A stretch of DNA of 64,000 nt from positions 4,142,001-4,206,000 of the forward strand of contig NZ_AP023439.1 in assembly GCF_014701095.1 (NCBI RefSeq), given 5' to 3'. A program made the translations under genes and the position numbers. Below, one piece after another: positions 6,663 through 15,985 of this stretch. How positions within the stretch are numbered: the first letter of the stretch is position 1; each line of letters opens with the position of its first letter. The notes under the pieces were generated by a model, which ran no database searches, was not told the DNA's origin, and was given only the letters and a program-made list of their open reading frames with translations. This stretch comes from Streptomyces tuirus. Lineage in GTDB: Bacteria > Actinomycetota > Actinomycetes > Streptomycetales > Streptomycetaceae.

Positions 6663-9081
6663 GGAGCCGTACGGCGCCCCTCTTGTGCAGCGGGTCGTTG
6701 CCGTTGCCGCACTTGGGGGACTGGATGCAGGACGGGCAGCCGGCGTCGCACTCGCAGGAGGCGATGGCCTGGCGGGTGGCGGTCAGCCAGGTGCGGGCGG
6801 TGTGGAAGGCGCGCTCCGCGAAGCCCGCCCCGCCCGGATGGCCGTCGTAGACGAAGACGGTGGGCAGCAGCGTGTCGGGGTGGAGCGGGATCGACACGCC
6901 GCCGATGTCCCAGCGGTCGCAGGTCGCGAAGAGGGGCAGCAGGCCGATCGACGCGTGTTCGGCGGCGTGCAGGGAGCCGCCGAGGATCTCCGGGTTGATC
7001 CGGGCCCGGTCCAGCTGGTCCTCGGTGACGGTCCACCACACGGCGCGGGTGCGCAGCGTACGGGGAGGGAGGTCGAGTTTGGTCTCGCCGAGCACCTCAC
7101 CGGTGATGAGCCGTCTGCGGAGGAAGGAGACGACCTGGTTGGTGACCTCGACGGAGCCGTAGCAGAGGCGGCCGTCGCCCCACGGGATCTCGACGTCCGT
7201 CTCCAGGACGGAGATCGACGTGGTGTCACGGGCGACCGTGGAGTACGGCGGGGCGGCCTCCTCCACGAGGGCGACGGAGTCCTCCAGGTCCAGCGACCGC
7301 ACCAGGTACGTGCGGCCCTGGTGGAGGTGGACCGCCCCCTCGTGCACCGTCGAGTGCGCGGCTCCGGCGTCGACCGTGCCGAGCAGCCGGCCCGTGCCGG
7401 TCTCGACGACCTGGACCGGGCGTCCGCCCTCACCGCGGATGTCCGTCAGGTCGGCGGCCCGCTCGCGGCGGGTCCAGTGCCAGGCCCGGGTGCGGCGGCG
7501 CAGCAGCTTCGCGGCCTCCAGCTGGGGCAGGAGGCCCTCGCTGGCCGGGCCGAACAGGCTGAGGTCCTCGTCCGTCAGGGGCAGCTCCGCGGCGGCCGCG
7601 CACAGGTGCGGGGCCAGCACGTAGGGGTTGTCCGGGTCGAGGACGGTCGATTCGACGGGCTGGTCGAACAGGGCCTCGGGGTGGTGGACGAGGAAGGTGT
7701 CCAGCGGGTCGTCGCGGGCGACCAGGACGGCCAGCGCCCCCTGGCCGGACCGTCCGGCGCGGCCCGCCTGCTGCCACAGGGACGCACGCGTGCCGGGGTA
7801 GCCGGCGATGACGACCGCGTCGAGGCCGGAGATGTCGATGCCGAGTTCGAGGGCGTTCGTCGCCGCGAGACCCAGCAGTTCACCCGAATGGAGGGCTTGT
7901 TCGAGAGCGCGGCGTTCTTCGGGAAGATAGCCGCCCCGATACGCCGCGACACGCCGGGCCAGCGACCGGTCGACCTCGCCCAGGCGCTCCTGGGAAATGA
8001 CCGAGATCAGCTCGGCGCCGCGCCGGGAACGGACGAAGGCGACCGAGCGCACGCCCTGCACGGTGAGGTCGGTCAGCAGGTCGGCGGCCTCCGCGGTGGC
8101 GGTACGCCGGACGGGGGCGCCCTTCTCGCCGTGCAGGTCGGTCAGCGGCGGCTCCCAGAGGGCGAACACCAGTTCACCGCGGGGGGAGGCGTCGTCGGCC
8201 ACTTCCAGCACCGGCACGCCGGTGAGGCGACGGGCGGCCACGGAGGGCTCGGCGGCGGTGGCCGAGGCCAGCAGGAACACCGGCGACGCGCCGTAGCGGG
8301 CACACAGCCGGCGCAGTCGGCGCAGCACCTGAGCGACGTGCGAGCCGAAGACGCCGCGGTAGGTGTGGCACTCGTCGATGACGACGTATTTCAGCGACTT
8401 CAGGAAGGAGGACCAGCGGGGGTGGGACGGCAGGATGCCGCGGTGCAGCATGTCCGGGTTGGTCAGCACGTAGTTGCCGTACTGGCGGATCCACTCGCGC
8501 TCCTCGAACGGAGTATCGCCGTCGTACACGGCTGCGCGCACGGAATTGCCCAGCGGATGTGAAAGTTCCTTCACCGAGCGGCACTGGTCCGCCGCGAGAG
8601 CCTTGGTGGGAGCCAGGTAGAGGGTGGTCGCGCCGCGGCCGTTCGGGGCCTCCGAACCCTCCAGAAGGGTGGAGAAGACCGGCACGAGGTAGGCCAGGGA
8701 CTTGCCGGAGGCAGTGCCGGTGGCGACGACAACCGACTCGCCGTCCAGGGCGTGCTCGGCCGCGCGTGCCTGGTGGGCCCAGGGATGCTCGATGCCCGCG
8801 GCTCGCACCGCCGCGACGACCTCCGGGCGGATCCGGTCCGGCCAGACGGCATGCCGACCCTCACGCGGGGGCAAGTGCTCCGTATGAGTAATGCGAGAGG
8901 CCCTGCTGGGGCCGGACGCGAGCCGGTCCAGGACCGCGCCCGGCGCGGGTCGGGAGGCGGGGTCCGTAGGGGTTCGATCGGATCGGTGATTCTTGGCCAT
9001 CGGCACCGAGTGTGTCACTGGCGTGACGGACAATGGAGCCAAGGCGTCGTGCACGCCTGCCGGTAAGTGATTGAATGCCAT
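6502..9081 (-). CDS. DEAD/DEAH-box helicase (Lhr/MrfA-like, DUF1998)
   Basis: Large SF2 helicase of the family that neighbours actinobacterial Tad loci (TIGR03817). Motif I ATGTASGKS, motif II DECH in VVIDECHTYRG, motif III SATAAEP and the C-terminal helicase motif QQAGRAGRSGQG are visible. The C-terminal DUF1998 region carries a four-Cys cluster CECDAGCPSCIQSPKCG, as in MrfA-type repair helicases. The start at 9081 (MAFNHLPAG) gives 859 aa; a second ATG at 9000 is possible. The frame stays open further upstream but would run through bldG antisense, so it is rejected. The last 60 residues are acidic and unstructured. Confidence 0.9.
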   Translation of the reverse strand: MAFNHLPAGVHDALAPLSVTPVTHSVPMAKNHRSDRTPTDPASRPAPGAVLDRLASGPSRASRITHTEHLPPREGRHAVWPDRIRPEVVAAVRAAGIEHPWAHQARAAEHALDGESVVVATGTASGKSLAYLVPVFSTLLEGSEAPNGRGATTLYLAPTKALAADQCRSVKELSHPLGNSVRAAVYDGDTPFEEREWIRQYGNYVLTNPDMLHRGILPSHPRWSSFLKSLKYVVIDECHTYRGVFGSHVAQVLRRLRRLCARYGASPVFLLASATAAEPSVAARRLTGVPVLEVADDASPRGELVFALWEPPLTDLHGEKGAPVRRTATAEAADLLTDLTVQGVRSVAFVRSRRGAELISVISQERLGEVDRSLARRVAAYRGGYLPEERRALEQALHSGELLGLAATNALELGIDISGLDAVVIAGYPGTRASLWQQAGRAGRSGQGALAVLVARDDPLDTFLVHHPEALFDQPVESTVLDPDNPYVLAPHLCAAAAELPLTDEDLSLFGPASEGLLPQLEAAKLLRRRTRAWHWTRRERAADLTDIRGEGGRPVQVVETGTGRLLGTVDAGAAHSTVHEGAVHLHQGRTYLVRSLDLEDSVALVEEAAPPYSTVARDTTSISVLETDVEIPWGDGRLCYGSVEVTNQVVSFLRRRLITGEVLGETKLDLPPRTLRTRAVWWTVTEDQLDRARINPEILGGSLHAAEHASIGLLPLFATCDRWDIGGVSIPLHPDTLLPTVFVYDGHPGGAGFAERAFHTARTWLTATRQAIASCECDAGCPSCIQSPKCGNGNDPLHKRGAVRLLTVLLEGAPQEKEGDPGDEDAPEEKPVEKEEADEAPERPDGEPADSPGAPPST

Positions 9082-9159
9082 CGCGGCTGGCGAAGCGTCC
9101 AGGGGCTGAAGCCGAATGCCCCTAGGGCGACCGCTCGATAGCAAGGTGCTGGAGGATCC

Positions 9160-9501
9160 GTGGACCTGTCCCTGTCGACCGAAACCATGGGCGATCGCAC
9201 GATCGTCAGGGTCGGTGGCGAAATCGACGTATATACCGCGCCCAAGCTGCGCGAGCAGTTGGTCGAGCTGGTGAACGACGGCAATTTCCACCTTGTCGTC
9301 GACATGGAGGGCGTGGACTTCCTCGACTCCACCGGGCTCGGCGTACTGCTCGGAGGCCTGAAGCGCGTGCGTGCCCATGAGGGCTCCCTGCGCCTGGTCT
9401 GCAACCAGGAGCGCATCCTGAAGATCTTCCGTATCACCGGCCTCACCAAGGTGTTCCCGATTCACACCTCGGTCGAGGAAGCGGTTGCGGCCACCGACTG
9501 A
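9160..9501 (+). CDS. bldG: Anti-sigma factor antagonist BldG
   Basis: STAS-domain anti-anti-sigma factor of 113 aa, essentially the known Streptomyces BldG, required for aerial mycelium, antibiotic production and sigma-H-type stress responses. The phosphorylation site is Ser57 in DFLDSTGLGVL. GTG start with GGAGG 4 nt upstream. Divergent from the helicase with only 78 bp between them. The downstream gene encodes the HATPase anti-sigma factor that is its natural kinase partner. A stable hairpin between the two (9506-9529) may separate short and long transcripts. Confidence 0.97.
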   Translation: MDLSLSTETMGDRTIVRVGGEIDVYTAPKLREQLVELVNDGNFHLVVDMEGVDFLDSTGLGVLLGGLKRVRAHEGSLRLVCNQERILKIFRITGLTKVFPIHTSVEEAVAATD

Positions 9502-9505
9502 CACC

Positions 9506-9529
9506 GGGCCCGGGCCGTGCGCCCGGGCC
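9506..9529 (+). terminator. Intercistronic hairpin between bldG and the anti-sigma gene
   Basis: GGCCCGGGC (9507-9515) pairs perfectly with GCCCGGGCC (9521-9529) around a 5-nt loop, immediately after the bldG stop. There is no U tract, so it is probably a partial terminator or RNA-stability element. Confidence 0.55.
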
Positions 9530-9623
9530 GGCCGTCGTTCGGCAGAAGTGAAGACCGAGGGGGCCCGGGCTTTCGGTGGCCCGGAGCCTCTCGACAGCAC
9601 GCCCGCAATTGCGAGGGGGATGC

Positions 9624-10061
9624 ATGGCCACCGTTGAGCTCCGCTTCAGCGCGCTGCCCGAGCATGTCAGGACCGCCCGGCTGGTGGCGGCAGCGGTGGC
9701 GCGCAGGGCCGGAGTGGACGAGGCCGTCCTCGACGAGGTCAGGCTCGCCGTCGGCGAGGCGTGCACCCGAGCCGTCGCTCTGCACCAGACCGGCGGGATC
9801 TCGGCACCGGTGAAGGTGCTCCTGATCGAGGAGGAGAAGCAGTTCTCCATCGAGGTCGGCGACGAGGCCCCGCACGCGGTCCCCGGCGAGCGCGCCTCCG
9901 GAGCCGGAACCGGCGACGCCGACGGTGAGGCCGACGAGGACGAAATGGGCCTCGCGGTCATCAGCGGACTCGTCGACGACGTCGAGGTCAGCGCGGGAGA
10001 GCACGGCGGGCGGATCAAGATGACATGGCCGACCACGCCGCCGCCGACGATCCTGGTCTGA
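9624..10061 (+). CDS. Anti-sigma factor / HATPase partner of BldG
   Basis: 145-aa GHKL ATPase of the RsbW/SpoIIAB class, the gene conventionally found immediately downstream of bldG. The N-box region EVRLAVGEACTRAVALH and the G-box-like MGLAVISGLVDDVEV are visible. An acidic insertion (GDADGEADEDE) sits between them. Expected to phosphorylate BldG and to bind one or more sigma factors. GAGGGGG precedes the ATG at 9624. Followed by a strong terminator at 10086-10119. Confidence 0.88.
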   Translation: MATVELRFSALPEHVRTARLVAAAVARRAGVDEAVLDEVRLAVGEACTRAVALHQTGGISAPVKVLLIEEEKQFSIEVGDEAPHAVPGERASGAGTGDADGEADEDEMGLAVISGLVDDVEVSAGEHGGRIKMTWPTTPPPTILV

Positions 10062-10085
10062 TCCCGCCACCGCGTACGCCGCTCT

Positions 10086-10119
10086 TGACGAAGGGCCCCA
10101 CCCGTGGGGCCCTTCGTCA
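10086..10119 (+). terminator. Strong intrinsic terminator after the bldG operon
   Basis: A perfect 16-bp inverted repeat TGACGAAGGGCCCCAC (10086-10101) pairs with 10104-10119; the two arms are almost contiguous. Ends the bldG/anti-sigma transcript. Confidence 0.9.
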
Positions 10120-10263
10120 TGTGCGGGTGTCAGTGCCCGCCTTTACAGTAGGTCCTGTGCCGTTCGTCGCGTGAATTCGTTCACGATCATTCGCGCGCCC
10201 TCCGGGAGCCTCGGAATGCTTTCAAGGCATTACTTCGGACGGCCAATTCCGTTTATCGCGCTC

Positions 10264-10292
10264 TGTTTTGATCAGGTTCCGGTACCTACAAT
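10264..10292 (+). promoter_or_regulatory. Candidate promoter of the proton pyrophosphatase gene
   Basis: TACAAT at 10287-10292 is a good -10 box, with a weak TGTTTT at 10264-10269 at 17-bp spacing. The surrounding region from about 10150 is noticeably less GC-rich, as expected of a promoter. A start at about 10299 leaves a leader of roughly 37 nt containing AGGAGG. Confidence 0.4.
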
Positions 10293-10335
10293 CCCGTCCA
10301 CATCTTGAGCTCAGCCCAAGCGTCAAGGAGGACGA

Positions 10336-12741
10336 ATGGCGGGGCTTTCCCTCTCACAACAGTCGGGCCATCCCACCGACCTCGCAGCCGCCGTACTCAC
10401 CGATGGCAACCGTGTCCTCATCGTGGTCATCGCGGTCGTCGCACTGGCGGCCCTGGTGCTCGCGGGGGTCCTGGTGCGCCAGGTACTCGCGGCCGGCGAG
10501 GGCACCGACAGCATGAAGAAGATCGCGGCAGCGGTCCAGGAAGGCGCGAACGCCTATCTGGCCCGTCAGCTGCGCACGCTCGGCGTATTCGCCGCGGTCG
10601 TGTTCTTCCTGCTCATGCTGCTGCCCGCGGACGACTGGAGTCAGCGTGCCGGACGGTCGGTGTTCTTTCTGATCGGAGCGGCGTTCTCGGCGGCCACCGG
10701 CTATATCGGTATGTGGCTCGCCGTACGCAGCAATGTGCGTGTCGCCGCGGCGGCGCGTGAAGCCACTCCGGCTCAAGGCGAGCCGGAAAAGGATCTGACC
10801 GCGGTCTCGCACAAGGCGATGAAGATCGCTTTCCGTACGGGCGGTGTGGTCGGCATGTTCACGGTGGGCCTCGGCCTGCTCGGCGCCTCCTGTGTGGTGC
10901 TGGTGTACGCGGCCGACGCGCCGAAGGTGCTCGAGGGCTTCGGCCTCGGGGCCGCGCTGATCGCGATGTTCATGCGTGTCGGCGGCGGCATCTTCACCAA
11001 GGCCGCCGACGTCGGCGCCGACCTGGTCGGCAAGGTCGAACAGGGCATTCCGGAGGACGACCCGCGCAATGCCGCGACCATCGCCGACAACGTGGGCGAC
11101 AACGTCGGCGACTGCGCGGGCATGGCGGCCGACCTCTTCGAGTCGTACGCCGTGACCCTGGTCGCCGCGCTGATCCTCGGCTCGGCGGCCTTCGGCGACG
11201 CCGGGCTCGGCTTCCCGCTGCTCGTGCCGGCGATCGGTGTGGTCACCGCCATGATCGGCATCTTCGCGGTGGCACCCAGGCGCGCCGACCGCAGCGGCAT
11301 GAGCGCCATCAACCGCGGATTCTTCATCTCCGCGGTGATCTCGCTGGTGCTGGTGGCGGTGGCCGTCTTCGTCTACCTGCCGGGGAAGTACTCCGAGCTC
11401 GACGGGGTCACCGACGCCGCGATCCAGGGCAAGGACGGCGACCCGCGGATCCTCGCGCTCGTCGCGGTGGCCATCGGCATCGTCCTCGCCGCGCTCATCC
11501 AGCAACTGACCGGCTACTTCACCGAGACCACCCGCCGGCCCGTCAGGGACATCGGCAAGACCTCGCTCACCGGCCCGGCCACCGTCGTCCTCGCCGGTAT
11601 CTCGGTCGGTCTGGAATCCGCCGTCTACACCGCCCTGTTGATCGGTCTCGGCGTGTACGGGGCGTTCCTGCTCGGCGGCACGTCGATCATGCTGGCGCTG
11701 TTCGCGGTGGCGCTGGCCGGCACCGGCCTGCTCACCACGGTCGGTGTGATCGTCGCGATGGACACCTTCGGGCCCGTCTCCGACAACGCGCAGGGCATCG
11801 CCGAGATGTCCGGTGACGTCGAGGGCGCGGGCGCGCAGGTGCTCACCAACCTGGACGCCGTCGGCAACACCACCAAGGCGATCACCAAGGGCATCGCGAT
11901 CGCCACGGCCGTGCTCGCGGCGGCGGCGCTGTTCGGGTCGTACCGCGACGCGATCTTCACCGGCGCGCGGGACGTGGGCGAGAAACTCAGCGGGGAGGGC
12001 GCCCCGATGAGCCTGATGATGGACATCTCGCAGCCCAACAACCTCGTGGGTCTCATCGCCGGCGCGGCGGTCGTCTTCCTCTTCTCGGGGCTGGCGATCA
12101 ACGCCGTGTCGCGGTCGGCGGGTTCCGTGGTCTACGAGGTGCGGCGGCAGTTCCGTGAGAAGCCCGGGATCATGGACTACAGCGAGAAGCCGGAGTACGG
12201 CAAGGTCGTCGACATCTGCACCAAGGACGCCCTGCGCGAGCTCGCCACGCCCGGTCTGCTGGCCGTGATGGCGCCCATCTTCATCGGGTTCACGCTGGGC
12301 GTCGGAGCGCTCGGCGCGTTCCTGGCGGGCGCGATCGGCGCGGGCACGCTGATGGCGGTGTTCCTCGCCAACTCCGGTGGCGCCTGGGACAACGCCAAGA
12401 AGCTCGTCGAGGACGGCCACCACGGCGGCAAGGGCGGCGAGGCGCACGCGGCGACCGTGATCGGCGACACGGTCGGCGACCCCTTCAAGGACACCGCGGG
12501 GCCCGCGATCAACCCGCTGCTGAAGGTCATGAACCTGGTCTCGCTGCTCATCGCGCCAGCGGTGATCAAGTTCTCCTACGGTCCGGACAAGAGCATCGGG
12601 GTGCGGATTCTGGTCGCCGTCCTCGCGTTCCTGGTGATCGCCGGGGCGGTGTACGTGTCAAAGCGGCGCGGAATCGCGATGGGTGACGAGGACAACGCCG
12701 GATCGGCGCCCAAGTCGGCCGATCCGGCGGTGGTTTCGTAG
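10336..12741 (+). CDS. hppA: K+-insensitive proton-pumping pyrophosphatase
   Basis: Membrane-bound H+-translocating inorganic pyrophosphatase, 801 aa with about 16 hydrophobic segments. The substrate-binding acidic motifs are present (DDPRNAATIADNVGDNVGD near residue 240 and DNAKK/GDTVGDPFKDT near the C-terminus). Residues 510-514 are GNTTK: Lys at this position, instead of Ala, is the known marker of the K+-independent subfamily. AGGAGG precedes the ATG. Soluble Ppa is also encoded in the window (54759-55250), so the strain can either conserve or dissipate pyrophosphate energy. Confidence 0.96.
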   Translation: MAGLSLSQQSGHPTDLAAAVLTDGNRVLIVVIAVVALAALVLAGVLVRQVLAAGEGTDSMKKIAAAVQEGANAYLARQLRTLGVFAAVVFFLLMLLPADDWSQRAGRSVFFLIGAAFSAATGYIGMWLAVRSNVRVAAAAREATPAQGEPEKDLTAVSHKAMKIAFRTGGVVGMFTVGLGLLGASCVVLVYAADAPKVLEGFGLGAALIAMFMRVGGGIFTKAADVGADLVGKVEQGIPEDDPRNAATIADNVGDNVGDCAGMAADLFESYAVTLVAALILGSAAFGDAGLGFPLLVPAIGVVTAMIGIFAVAPRRADRSGMSAINRGFFISAVISLVLVAVAVFVYLPGKYSELDGVTDAAIQGKDGDPRILALVAVAIGIVLAALIQQLTGYFTETTRRPVRDIGKTSLTGPATVVLAGISVGLESAVYTALLIGLGVYGAFLLGGTSIMLALFAVALAGTGLLTTVGVIVAMDTFGPVSDNAQGIAEMSGDVEGAGAQVLTNLDAVGNTTKAITKGIAIATAVLAAAALFGSYRDAIFTGARDVGEKLSGEGAPMSLMMDISQPNNLVGLIAGAAVVFLFSGLAINAVSRSAGSVVYEVRRQFREKPGIMDYSEKPEYGKVVDICTKDALRELATPGLLAVMAPIFIGFTLGVGALGAFLAGAIGAGTLMAVFLANSGGAWDNAKKLVEDGHHGGKGGEAHAATVIGDTVGDPFKDTAGPAINPLLKVMNLVSLLIAPAVIKFSYGPDKSIGVRILVAVLAFLVIAGAVYVSKRRGIAMGDEDNAGSAPKSADPAVVS

Positions 12742-12768
12742 GGAGGTCCGAGAGCCCCGTTCCAAGGT

Positions 12769-12806
12769 GCGGGCGGGCGGCGCGCGTTGGCGTGTCGCCC
12801 GCCCGC
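12769..12806 (+). terminator. Terminator after hppA
   Basis: GCGGGCGGGCG (12769-12779) pairs with CGCCCGCCCGC (12796-12806), an 11-bp GC stem starting 27 nt after the hppA stop. Confidence 0.75.
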
Positions 12807-12868
12807 GCTGTGTGGGTACACGCTCACGCGTGAGCCTTCTCTCGCTTGGTGCAAAAGGTTACAAAACG

Positions 12869-12880
12869 GTCTTAAAAGAC
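12869..12880. promoter_or_regulatory. Short inverted repeat upstream of lipoprotein gene
   Basis: GTCTT-AA-AAGAC within an unusually AT-rich stretch (12851-12880), about 70 bp before the lipoprotein start. Could be an operator; the cognate regulator is unknown. Confidence 0.3.
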
Positions 12881-12951
12881 GATCGACGTGCTGTTGTCGT
12901 GCATCTGGCGTGTATGTTCCGGGGCCGAGAGCCATGGAAGGGACCAAACCG

Positions 12952-13524
12952 GTGAACAAGAAGCTCGCGGCCGCACTGTCCGGCGGTGCGGTACTGGTAC
13001 TGGCGCTGTCGGGCTGCGGCGGCGACGACAGCAACGACAAGCTCGACTCCTGGGCCAAGCAGGTCTGTGACGCCGTACAGCCGCAGGCCAAGAAGATCGA
13101 GTCGGCCAATGCGGCGATCCAGAAGGAGACCTCGGACAACAGCACGCCCGAGGATGTCCAGAAGACCGATGCAAAGGCCTTCCAGGACATGTCCGACGCC
13201 TACAAGGCGATCGGGGCCGCCGTGAACAAGGCCGGGGCCCCGGACGTCGAGAACGGCGAGAAGAAGCAGCAGGACGCGGTCAAGGAGCTCAACGCGATCT
13301 CCGCCGCGTACGCCTCCCTGAAGAAGCAGGTCGACAACCTGGACACCAAGGACCAGGGCAAGTTCGCCGACGGTCTGAAGGACATCGCCACCGAGCTGGA
13401 CAAGCTGAGCCAGAGCGGCAACGACGCCCTCAGGAACCTGGAGGAGGGCGAGGTCGGCCAGGCGATGGCCAAGCAGCCCAGCTGCAAGGCGGCCACGGCG
13501 CCGGCCGGGACCACGCAGAGCTGA
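12952..13524 (+). CDS. Small secreted lipoprotein, helical
   Basis: 190 aa. A type II signal peptide is clear: basic NKK, hydrophobic core and lipobox LSGC. The mature protein is rich in Lys, Asp and Ala and predicted to be mostly helical, with two further cysteines (QVCDAV and SCKAA) that could form a disulfide. GTG start at 12952 chosen because GGAAGGGA lies 8 nt upstream; ATG at 12934 would place that site inside the gene. Conserved next to hppA in Streptomyces as far as I recall; function unknown. Confidence 0.85.
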   Translation: MNKKLAAALSGGAVLVLALSGCGGDDSNDKLDSWAKQVCDAVQPQAKKIESANAAIQKETSDNSTPEDVQKTDAKAFQDMSDAYKAIGAAVNKAGAPDVENGEKKQQDAVKELNAISAAYASLKKQVDNLDTKDQGKFADGLKDIATELDKLSQSGNDALRNLEEGEVGQAMAKQPSCKAATAPAGTTQS

Positions 13525-13589
13525 GGCTCCGGGCGGCGGGCGGCGCAGTGACGCGGGTGTGACGACTGAGGCGTAGGTGCCGTCGGTGC

Positions 13590-13638
13590 CTGCTGAGTCG
13601 TAGGCGACTGCGGGTGTCTGCTGAGTCGTAGGTGACTG
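13590..13638 (+). repeat. Two-copy 21-bp direct repeat
   Basis: CTGCTGAGTCGTAGGCGACT (13590-13609) recurs with one change at 13618-13637, with a partial third copy near 13560. Intergenic between the lipoprotein and methyltransferase genes. Confidence 0.7.
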
Positions 13639-13747
13639 TCAGGGTCTGATGTGCCGTACGGCGGGGACGTGTGCCGTGCGGCAAGAATGCGTGCCGTCCC
13701 CCTCACGGGCAGGTGCGGCACCCGCACCGGCGGCCACAATGGGGGGC

Positions 13748-15277
13748 GTGAGTAACGCCAGCCAGTCACCCCTGCCCCCGCTGCCCGCCTCCGACCGTCC
13801 CGATGTCGCCGCCCGGCTCCGTGACGCCCTGCTCGCGGCCTCCTTCACCGCCGACGGACTGCTCGAACTGCTCGGCGCCCCCGCGTACGCGGCACTGGCC
13901 CGGAGCGAGACCGTACCCGCCCTGCGGGCCACCCGCGGGGACACGCCGCTGGAGATGCTCGTCCGGCTGTTTCTGCTCCAGCAGCCCGTGCCGCAGGCGC
14001 GCGTGGCGGAGGTCCTGCCCGTGGACGCCTGTCTGGAGAGCGGCTGGCTGGCCCGGGCCGGTGCCGGCGAACTCGCCGCCACCGTGGACGTCCGGCCCTA
14101 CGGCGGGCCCGGCGGCGAGGACTGGTTCATCGTGTCGGACCTCGGCTGCGCGGTCGGCGGCGCCGGCGGGATCGGCCGGCGTGAGGAAGGGGTCGTCCTC
14201 GGAGTCGGCGGCGCCTCCACGACCCTCGCCGGCATCACCGTCCGTACGCCCGCCGCCGCGGCGCTCGACCTCGGCACGGGCTCCGGCATCCAGGCCCTGC
14301 ACGCGGCGCAGCACGCCACGCGCGTGGTGGCCACCGACCTCAACCCGCGCGCCCTGCACATCACCGCCCTCACGCTGGCGCTGTCCGCCACCTCGGCCGT
14401 CGAACGGCGCGAGGGTTCCCTCTTCGAACCGGTCCGCGGCGACGAGACCTTCGACCTGATCGTGTCCAACCCGCCCTTCGTCATTTCCCCCGGCGCCCGG
14501 CTCACCTACCGGGACGGCGGGATGGGCGGGGACGATCTGTGCCGCACGCTCGTTCAGGAGGCAGGGGAGCGGCTGAACGAGGGAGGGCTCGCGCAGTTCC
14601 TCGCCAACTGGCAGCACGTGGAAGGGGAGGACTGGCAGGACAGGCTCAGGTCATGGGTGCCCCGGGGCTGCGACGCGTGGATCGTGCAGCGCGAGGTGCA
14701 GGACGTCAATCAGTACGCCGAGCTGTGGCTGCGTGACGCGGGCGACCACCAGGGCGACACGGCGGAGTACCAGGCGCGGTACGACGCATGGCTCGACGAG
14801 TTCGAGGCGCGCAAGGTGAAGGCCGTCGGCTTCGGCTGGATCACCCTGCGCAGGACGAGCGCCGCCGTGCCCTCGCTCACGGTGGAGGAGTGGCCGCACC
14901 CGGTGGAGCAGCCGCTCGGCGACACGATCCGGGCCCACTTCGACCGGCTCGACCACCTGCGCGACCACGACGACGCCGCTCTGCTCGAAGGACACTTCCG
15001 GCTCGCCGCCGAGATCGTGCAGGAGCAGGTCGGGCTGCCCGGCGCGGAGGATCCCGAGCACGTCGTGCTGCGCCAGAACCGCGGCATGCGCCGGGCGACC
15101 CGGGTGGACACCGTCGGCGCGGGATTCGCGGGCGTCTGCGACGGCACGATGAGCGCGGGCCGCATCCTCGACGCCATCGCCCAGCTGATCGGCGAGGACC
15201 CGGTCATGCTGCGCGACCGCACACCGGCCCAGATCCGGCTGCTCGTCGAGCAGGGCTTCCTGGAGCCGGTCCGCTGA
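13748..15277 (+). CDS. Class I SAM-dependent methyltransferase with NPPF motif
   Basis: 509 aa. The centre carries motif I LDLGTGSGIQALH and the catalytic SNPPFVISPG motif (about residues 240-250). This is the signature of amino-methylating enzymes such as HemK/RlmG, so the target is probably an exocyclic amine in RNA or protein glutamine. An N-terminal helical domain of about 150 aa and a C-terminal domain flank the Rossmann core. GTG at 13748 is preferred: CACAAT at 13735-13740 would act as -10 of a leaderless message. ATG at 13739 is the alternative. Confidence 0.85.
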   Translation: MSNASQSPLPPLPASDRPDVAARLRDALLAASFTADGLLELLGAPAYAALARSETVPALRATRGDTPLEMLVRLFLLQQPVPQARVAEVLPVDACLESGWLARAGAGELAATVDVRPYGGPGGEDWFIVSDLGCAVGGAGGIGRREEGVVLGVGGASTTLAGITVRTPAAAALDLGTGSGIQALHAAQHATRVVATDLNPRALHITALTLALSATSAVERREGSLFEPVRGDETFDLIVSNPPFVISPGARLTYRDGGMGGDDLCRTLVQEAGERLNEGGLAQFLANWQHVEGEDWQDRLRSWVPRGCDAWIVQREVQDVNQYAELWLRDAGDHQGDTAEYQARYDAWLDEFEARKVKAVGFGWITLRRTSAAVPSLTVEEWPHPVEQPLGDTIRAHFDRLDHLRDHDDAALLEGHFRLAAEIVQEQVGLPGAEDPEHVVLRQNRGMRRATRVDTVGAGFAGVCDGTMSAGRILDAIAQLIGEDPVMLRDRTPAQIRLLVEQGFLEPVR

Positions 15278-15542
15278 GGGGACGGAGGGGGCGGAGGGGA
15301 CGGAGAGGACGAGGGGACTGAAGGGGCTGCCGAGAGTGGCCCCCGAGGTCGTGAAGGAGGCTCGCCAACAAATTCGAGTCGATTTGAATCCCTCGTCCGC
15401 AACGGGGCACGAGGTACCGACGCCCTTGATCCACCGCCGTGTCGCCCCCGCGTTCACCTCTGGTTCGCCTGCCCGCCGCCCGCGCGTGTCAGCCTCCCGT
15501 GGCTGGGGATGCGCGGACAGAGGAAAAGGGGCACGGCGGGTC

Positions 15543-15740
15543 ATGGAGAGCGAACCGGCGATCTTCGCGGGAGCGGTGTTCTCCCTGTTCGGAGGCGCCC
15601 TACTGGCATGGACCGTGACCTGCGTGCGCCGGCAGCGGCCCGTCGCCCTGGGTGTGAGGCCCGTCGCATCGGCGACCCTCGCGAGCGTCGTCTCGGTGCT
15701 CGCGCTCGCCCTCGGAACGTGGTGCTTCACGCGCCTGTGA
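15543..15740 (+). CDS. Small two-helix membrane protein
   Basis: 65 aa. The first helix is AIFAGAVFSLFGGALLAWTV, then a basic loop RRQRP, then a second helix ATLASVVSVLALALGTW. No recognised domain. Positioned between the methyltransferase and topA. The region before it (15278-15542) holds G-rich GGGGACGGA repeats and no supported gene. Confidence 0.65.
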   Translation: MESEPAIFAGAVFSLFGGALLAWTVTCVRRQRPVALGVRPVASATLASVVSVLALALGTWCFTRL

Positions 15741-15985
15741 GGCCGCTCCGGCGACGCACCTGCCGGTAACCGGGGGCTCGCGCTCCGCACAGGGGCCGCC
15801 CTGCTCCCGATCCTCCGGGCGGCAGGATTGGTGGTAGTCGGGTTACCGTTCGAGTGGCCGTTGCGGGCTTTTCCCGTTTGACACGGGGGCGGGATGTACC
15901 GTCACACTCCGCAGCGTCACCACGTACCCAGCCCCGGTAAGCGACTCCGGGGAGGCCCCAGCGTCGACCGGAGAGAAGAGCGAAG

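Noticed and set aside
6502..9600. Helicase start at 9600 (1032 residues)
   Set aside because: It would run antisense through the whole of bldG. MAFNHLPAG at 9081 fits the divergent arrangement and the family N-terminus.
15360..15420. tRNA fragment (TTCGAGTCGATTTGAATCC)
   Set aside because: No acceptor or anticodon arms can be folded around it; similarity to a T-arm is superficial.
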